A stretch of 64,000 nt of DNA from Salinimicrobium sp. TH3 (GTDB taxonomy: Bacteria > Bacteroidota > Bacteroidia > Flavobacteriales > Flavobacteriaceae). This document shows positions 61,298 through 64,000 of this stretch, piece by piece (the first letter of the stretch is position 1; the number at the start of each line of letters is the position of its first letter). The translations under genes and the position numbers were made by a program. The DNA lies in assembly GCF_026676115.1 (NCBI RefSeq), contig NZ_JAPONB010000002.1, positions 62,001 to 126,000 of the forward strand. The letters are read 5' to 3'. The notes beneath the pieces were generated by a model. The model made no database searches, had not been told where the DNA came from, and worked only from the letters and a program-made list of their open reading frames with translations.

Positions 61298-61932
61298 TAG
61301 GAGATCTGTCTAAGGGTATAGACACAGGTGAAGCCTTCAAATTCGAGAAATTCAAATTCAAACCAGTTCGTCTCCCCATTAAAAGTGATTTTTCCGGTTG
61401 TTTTTTGATCTTCGAAATCAAAGTCGGTAATATTAATATGTTGCAAAAAGCTTACTTTTGGCTGGGCATACAGCTTGTAAACCGCTTCTTTGGCGCCCCA
61501 CACTATGGTGAGCTTCCTCACTAAGGCATCGTTATTGGCGAGGGTCCTGTATTCCTCTATAGGAGTAAATTTATGGGCGATCAAAAGTATCTTTTCCCGC
61601 TGCTTTTCAATATCGATCCCCACCTCCCGGTCACTAAGAATAATTCCTGAAAAACTAAAGGAGTGAGTAATCGAGATAAACCGGCCGTCCTTTAGGTGTG
61701 GCTTACCTGCCTCATCATAGTAGAGATCGCTGTCCTGGTAGCCTTCCTGGGCAAGGAGATGCCGCACGCTCATAAAACCACGGCGATGAATATCGCTTTT
61801 CATGCCGTCCACTCGCTCCCTGCACAATGGAGTGAGTTCCATACCTTTACTTAACTCTTCAAAAGGCTCTTCGATCTTCCAAATGAGCACTTTAGTAGCA
61901 TGATTTATTGTTATTCTTTTGTAAAGGGGCAT
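61297..61932 (-). CDS. 4'-phosphopantetheinyl transferase
   Basis: A 211-residue Sfp-type enzyme that attaches the phosphopantetheine arm of CoA to carrier proteins. The Mg2+/CoA motifs are VGIDIEKQ near 103-110 and WGAKEAVYK near 149-157, with ISITHSFSFS before them. It leads the minus-strand operon and is divergent from ahcY. The target carrier protein is not in the window. Confidence 0.9.
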   Translation of the reverse strand: MPLYKRITINHATKVLIWKIEEPFEELSKGMELTPLCRERVDGMKSDIHRRGFMSVRHLLAQEGYQDSDLYYDEAGKPHLKDGRFISITHSFSFSGIILSDREVGIDIEKQREKILLIAHKFTPIEEYRTLANNDALVRKLTIVWGAKEAVYKLYAQPKVSFLQHINITDFDFEDQKTTGKITFNGETNWFEFEFLEFEGFTCVYTLRQIS

Positions 61933-61953
61933 ATATAACTCTTAGATATTCTG

Positions 61954-61961
61954 TATTTTTG
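61954..61961 (+). promoter_or_regulatory. -7 box TATTTTTG of ahcY
   Basis: A TAnnTTTG match 33 bp before the ATG. A small hairpin GCATTT-ctga-AAATGC follows at 61961-61976. No ideal -33 element is seen. Confidence 0.5.
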
Positions 61962-61994
61962 CATTTCTGAAAATGCTAAATCAAATATAATAAT

Positions 61995-63311
61995 ATGTCA
62001 ACGAAAACAGTGCCTTACACTAAATATAAAGTGAAAGATATTTCCCTGGCAGAATGGGGAAGAAAAGAGATCGAACTGGCCGAAGCCGAAATGCCGGGAC
62101 TTATGTCCCTGCGCGAGGAGTATGGAAAAGAGCAGCCATTAAAGGGTGCGCGTATTGCCGGTTGTCTTCACATGACCATCCAGACTGCTGTTCTAATTGA
62201 AACCCTTGTAGTCCTGGGTGCAGAAGTAACCTGGAGCTCTTGTAATATATTTTCTACCCAGGATCAAGCCGCCGCTGCGATTGCCGCTGCAGGTATTCCG
62301 GTGTATGCCTGGAAAGGAATGAATGCTGAAGAATTTGACTGGTGCATAGAGCAAACCTTATTCTTTGGAGAAGAACGCAAGCCGCTAAACATGATCCTTG
62401 ATGACGGAGGAGATCTTACTAATATGGTTTTGGACAAGTACCCGGAACTAGCTGAAGGGATCCAAGGACTTTCTGAAGAAACCACTACCGGAGTTCACAG
62501 GCTTTATGAGCGCATGAAAAATGGAACGCTTCCTATGCCTGCGATCAATGTAAACGACTCTGTTACTAAATCGAAATTCGACAACAAATATGGATGTAGA
62601 GAAAGTGCGGTAGATGCTATTCGTCGTGCTACAGATGTTATGCTAGCCGGAAAAAGAGTTGTGGTTTGTGGATACGGGGATGTAGGTAAAGGTACGGCTG
62701 CTTCTTTTAGAGGTGCAGGTTCAATCGTGACCGTGACCGAGATCGATCCAATTTGTGCATTACAAGCTGCAATGGACGGATTTGAAGTTAAGAAACTGGA
62801 GACAGTGCTTCCAAAAGCCGATATCGTAATTACTACAACCGGAAACAAGGACATTGTTCGTGCCGAGCATTTTAAGGCGATGAAAGATAAAACCATTGTT
62901 GCCAACATTGGACACTTTGATAATGAGATCCAGGTTGCATGGCTGAATGACAACTACGGAAACACAAAATCTGAGATTAAGCCACAGGTAGACAAATATA
63001 CCATCGATGGAAAAGATATAATTCTTCTTGCTGAAGGTCGTCTTGTGAACCTTGGTTGTGCCACAGGACACCCCAGCTTTGTAATGAGTAACTCCTTCAC
63101 CAACCAGACTCTGGCGCAAATGGAGCTTTGGAACAACAACGGGGAATACGAAAACAAGGTTTACATGCTTCCGAAGCACTTGGATGAAAAAGTAGCTGCA
63201 TTACACCTTGAAAAGATTGGAGTGGAATTAACCAGTCTTTCTCAAGAGCAGGCCGAATACATCGGAGTGACGGTAGAAGGACCGTTTAAACCTGAGTACT
63301 ATAGATATTAG
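61995..63311 (+). CDS. ahcY: S-adenosyl-L-homocysteine hydrolase
   Basis: A 438-residue NAD-dependent enzyme of the methyl cycle splitting S-adenosylhomocysteine into adenosine and homocysteine. It has the family signatures [16 protein letters not shown] (near 77-92), the NAD site GYGDVGKG (near 226-233), GHFDNEI and the C-terminal PFKPEYYRY. It is monocistronic and followed by a strong terminator. Confidence 0.97.
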   Translation: MSTKTVPYTKYKVKDISLAEWGRKEIELAEAEMPGLMSLREEYGKEQPLKGARIAGCLHMTIQTAVLIETLVVLGAEVTWSSCNIFSTQDQAAAAIAAAGIPVYAWKGMNAEEFDWCIEQTLFFGEERKPLNMILDDGGDLTNMVLDKYPELAEGIQGLSEETTTGVHRLYERMKNGTLPMPAINVNDSVTKSKFDNKYGCRESAVDAIRRATDVMLAGKRVVVCGYGDVGKGTAASFRGAGSIVTVTEIDPICALQAAMDGFEVKKLETVLPKADIVITTTGNKDIVRAEHFKAMKDKTIVANIGHFDNEIQVAWLNDNYGNTKSEIKPQVDKYTIDGKDIILLAEGRLVNLGCATGHPSFVMSNSFTNQTLAQMELWNNNGEYENKVYMLPKHLDEKVAALHLEKIGVELTSLSQEQAEYIGVTVEGPFKPEYYRY

Positions 63312-63338
63312 ATTTGAGATTTGAGATTTGAGATATTG
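63310..63338. repeat. AGATTTG x3 tandem repeat behind ahcY
   Basis: Three exact 7-bp units (AGATTTG) start at the ahcY stop, with a decayed fourth unit (AGATATT). This is a short simple repeat at a gene end, similar in style to the one before trmN6. Confidence 0.75.
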
Positions 63339-63360
63339 AATCTCAGATTTCATTAATTCA

Positions 63361-63401
63361 AAAAAGAACCCTTCAAAATGCTATTTTTGAAGGGTTCTTT
63401 T
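63361..63401. terminator. Bidirectional terminator of ahcY
   Basis: A 17-bp stem: AAAAGAACCCTTCAAAA pairs with TTTTGAAGGGTTCTTTT around a 6-nt loop. The apex contains a variant of the AAAATGnTATTTTTGA motif. Confidence 0.93.
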
Positions 63402-63441
63402 ATTTTCATAGCAGCGGGATTGTAACAAAGTATAAGTGAAT

Positions 63442-63470
63442 TAAAAAAGCCTCCGAAATTCCCGAAGGCT
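63442..63470 (-). terminator. Terminator of the DUF3332 gene
   Basis: On the minus strand AGCCTTCG pairs with CGGAGGCT (one U-G pair), followed by six T. It is 23 bp past the stop at 63493. Confidence 0.8.
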
Positions 63471-63492
63471 CTAAAAATCTAATTTATTTAAT

Positions 63493-64000
63493 TTACTTTG
63501 TACTGGCCAGCATGCATTCTTCATAAAGAGCGATCTTTCCGTTTAAAACAGCCAGACCTTCTTCTTTTGACACATCATTCTTGATCCTTACTTCTTCGCC
63601 GTCGGGCAAGTAAACAATGTAAAATCCTTCTTCATAAGAAGAAAGTTTGATTTTCTCCCCATCCTTAACGGCATTCCATGACTTATCTGCAGGATCGAAA
63701 ACCATTTTAAGTTCTTTCCCTTCTCTTTCTCCCGATAGCACTTTGATCCTGATCTCATTTTTAGTGGCGATCATTTCATAATTCACTCCATTTCTTTCGA
63801 TAAGCTGTTTTTGCACTTCCCCCTCATTCATGGCTATAGGATTTTCGCCGGTCCAGAATTCGACCAGATTAAAAATAAACACATCTCCTGCATAAAAGAG
63901 TGGATAAATAGGGATGATATTTAATCCCCAAAATATAGCGTTATTGACAAATTTGTTGTCGGCCGCATCTTCATTCCAATCCCTAAGGTTATTCCAGGCA
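63493..64000 (-). CDS. DUF3332 protein (5' end cut by window)
   Basis: The frame is open from the right edge to 63493, giving 168 residues without a start in the window. The visible part begins AWNNLRDWNEDAADNKFVNN, followed by a hydrophobic stretch and FNLVEFWTGENPIAM, the DUF3332 pattern. The C-terminal half is a charged beta-rich domain. Relatives are short lipoprotein-like envelope proteins with the lipid signal at the missing N-terminus. GTG 63882 is an internal codon and not the true start. Confidence 0.8.
   Translation of the reverse strand, partial: AWNNLRDWNEDAADNKFVNNAIFWGLNIIPIYPLFYAGDVFIFNLVEFWTGENPIAMNEGEVQKQLIERNGVNYEMIATKNEIRIKVLSGEREGKELKMVFDPADKSWNAVKDGEKIKLSSYEEGFYIVYLPDGEEVRIKNDVSKEEGLAVLNGKIALYEECMLASTK

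Noticed and set aside
61933-61994. Possible SAH or SAM riboswitch upstream of ahcY
   Set aside because: The leader is about 60 nt with only a 6-bp hairpin, too short for any known SAH/SAM aptamer.
1-64000. Mobile elements, prophage, CRISPR or tRNA/rRNA genes
   Set aside because: No transposase or integrase motifs, no regularly spaced repeats with unique spacers, and no cloverleaf or rRNA-like stretches were recognised by eye; a covariance-model scan would be needed for a firm negative on small RNAs.

Overview
The window looks like a chromosomal segment of a marine-type member of the Flavobacteriaceae (Bacteroidota), close to the Gramella/Salegentibacter/Zunongwangia group. Reasons: moderate-to-low GC, genes mostly without Shine-Dalgarno sequences, promoters of the TTTG / TAnnTTTG type, a DnaE with an N-terminal DnaQ-like exonuclease, TonB-dependent receptors with a carboxypeptidase-regulatory-like N-domain, a type IX secretion tail domain, a bacterial GGGP synthase, and Bacteroidota-typical DUF families (DUF3098, DUF3127, DUF4271, DUF4296, DUF4301). 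I see no rRNA or tRNA gene, insertion sequence, prophage or CRISPR array. The species assignment is inference.

Layout. 1-7 kb: the 5' part of dnaE (minus, cut by the left edge), a DUF2383 protein, then rpsP-rimM-trmN6 (plus) and a TPR lipoprotein. 7-14.3 kb: an acyl-CoA dehydrogenase, then a minus-strand Fe-S group (mrp, NifU-domain protein, ferredoxin reductase, [2Fe-2S] ferredoxin and a 53-residue Cys-rich protein at 8309-8470), then an alkyltransferase-like protein, a LysE transporter and trmB, with a MurG-like glycosyltransferase facing away. 14.2-24.4 kb: a phosphate-type locus with PhoR/PhoB-like kinase and regulator, phoU, a YwqK-like protein and MarC, followed by a TonB-dependent receptor, a duplicated beta-helix lipoprotein and a minimal T9SS-tail protein. 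The receptor promoter carries up to six direct repeats on an 11-bp grid, and related repeats occur near the regulator, phoU and the YwqK-like gene.

24.4-49.9 kb: mostly housekeeping genes (LuxE-like synthetase, tyrS, pyrC, DUF4271, hemD, pckA, saccharopine dehydrogenase family, ferritin, zinc peptidase, leuS, ftsX-DUF3098-uppP-truB-tonB-like-tag, aat, DUF3127, flavin reductase, histidine kinase, thioesterase, HIT protein, greA). 49.9-64 kb: a TonB-dependent receptor under a TPP riboswitch with an attenuator, a hybrid kinase facing an NtrC-type regulator, and a compact minus-strand operon (PPTase, GGGP synthase, thiamine-binding protein, PnuC, NadR-like kinase, DUF4301, ArfB), then ahcY and a partial DUF3332 gene at the right edge.

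Two functional groupings stand out. The first is a candidate Pho-controlled outer-membrane uptake system at 14-24 kb. The second is a candidate thiamin salvage route made of the riboswitch-controlled receptor plus the thiamine-binding/PnuC/kinase operon about 7 kb away. A 9-bp-arm palindrome related to TCAAAAATGnCATTTTTGA recurs in both genes and gaps across the window.
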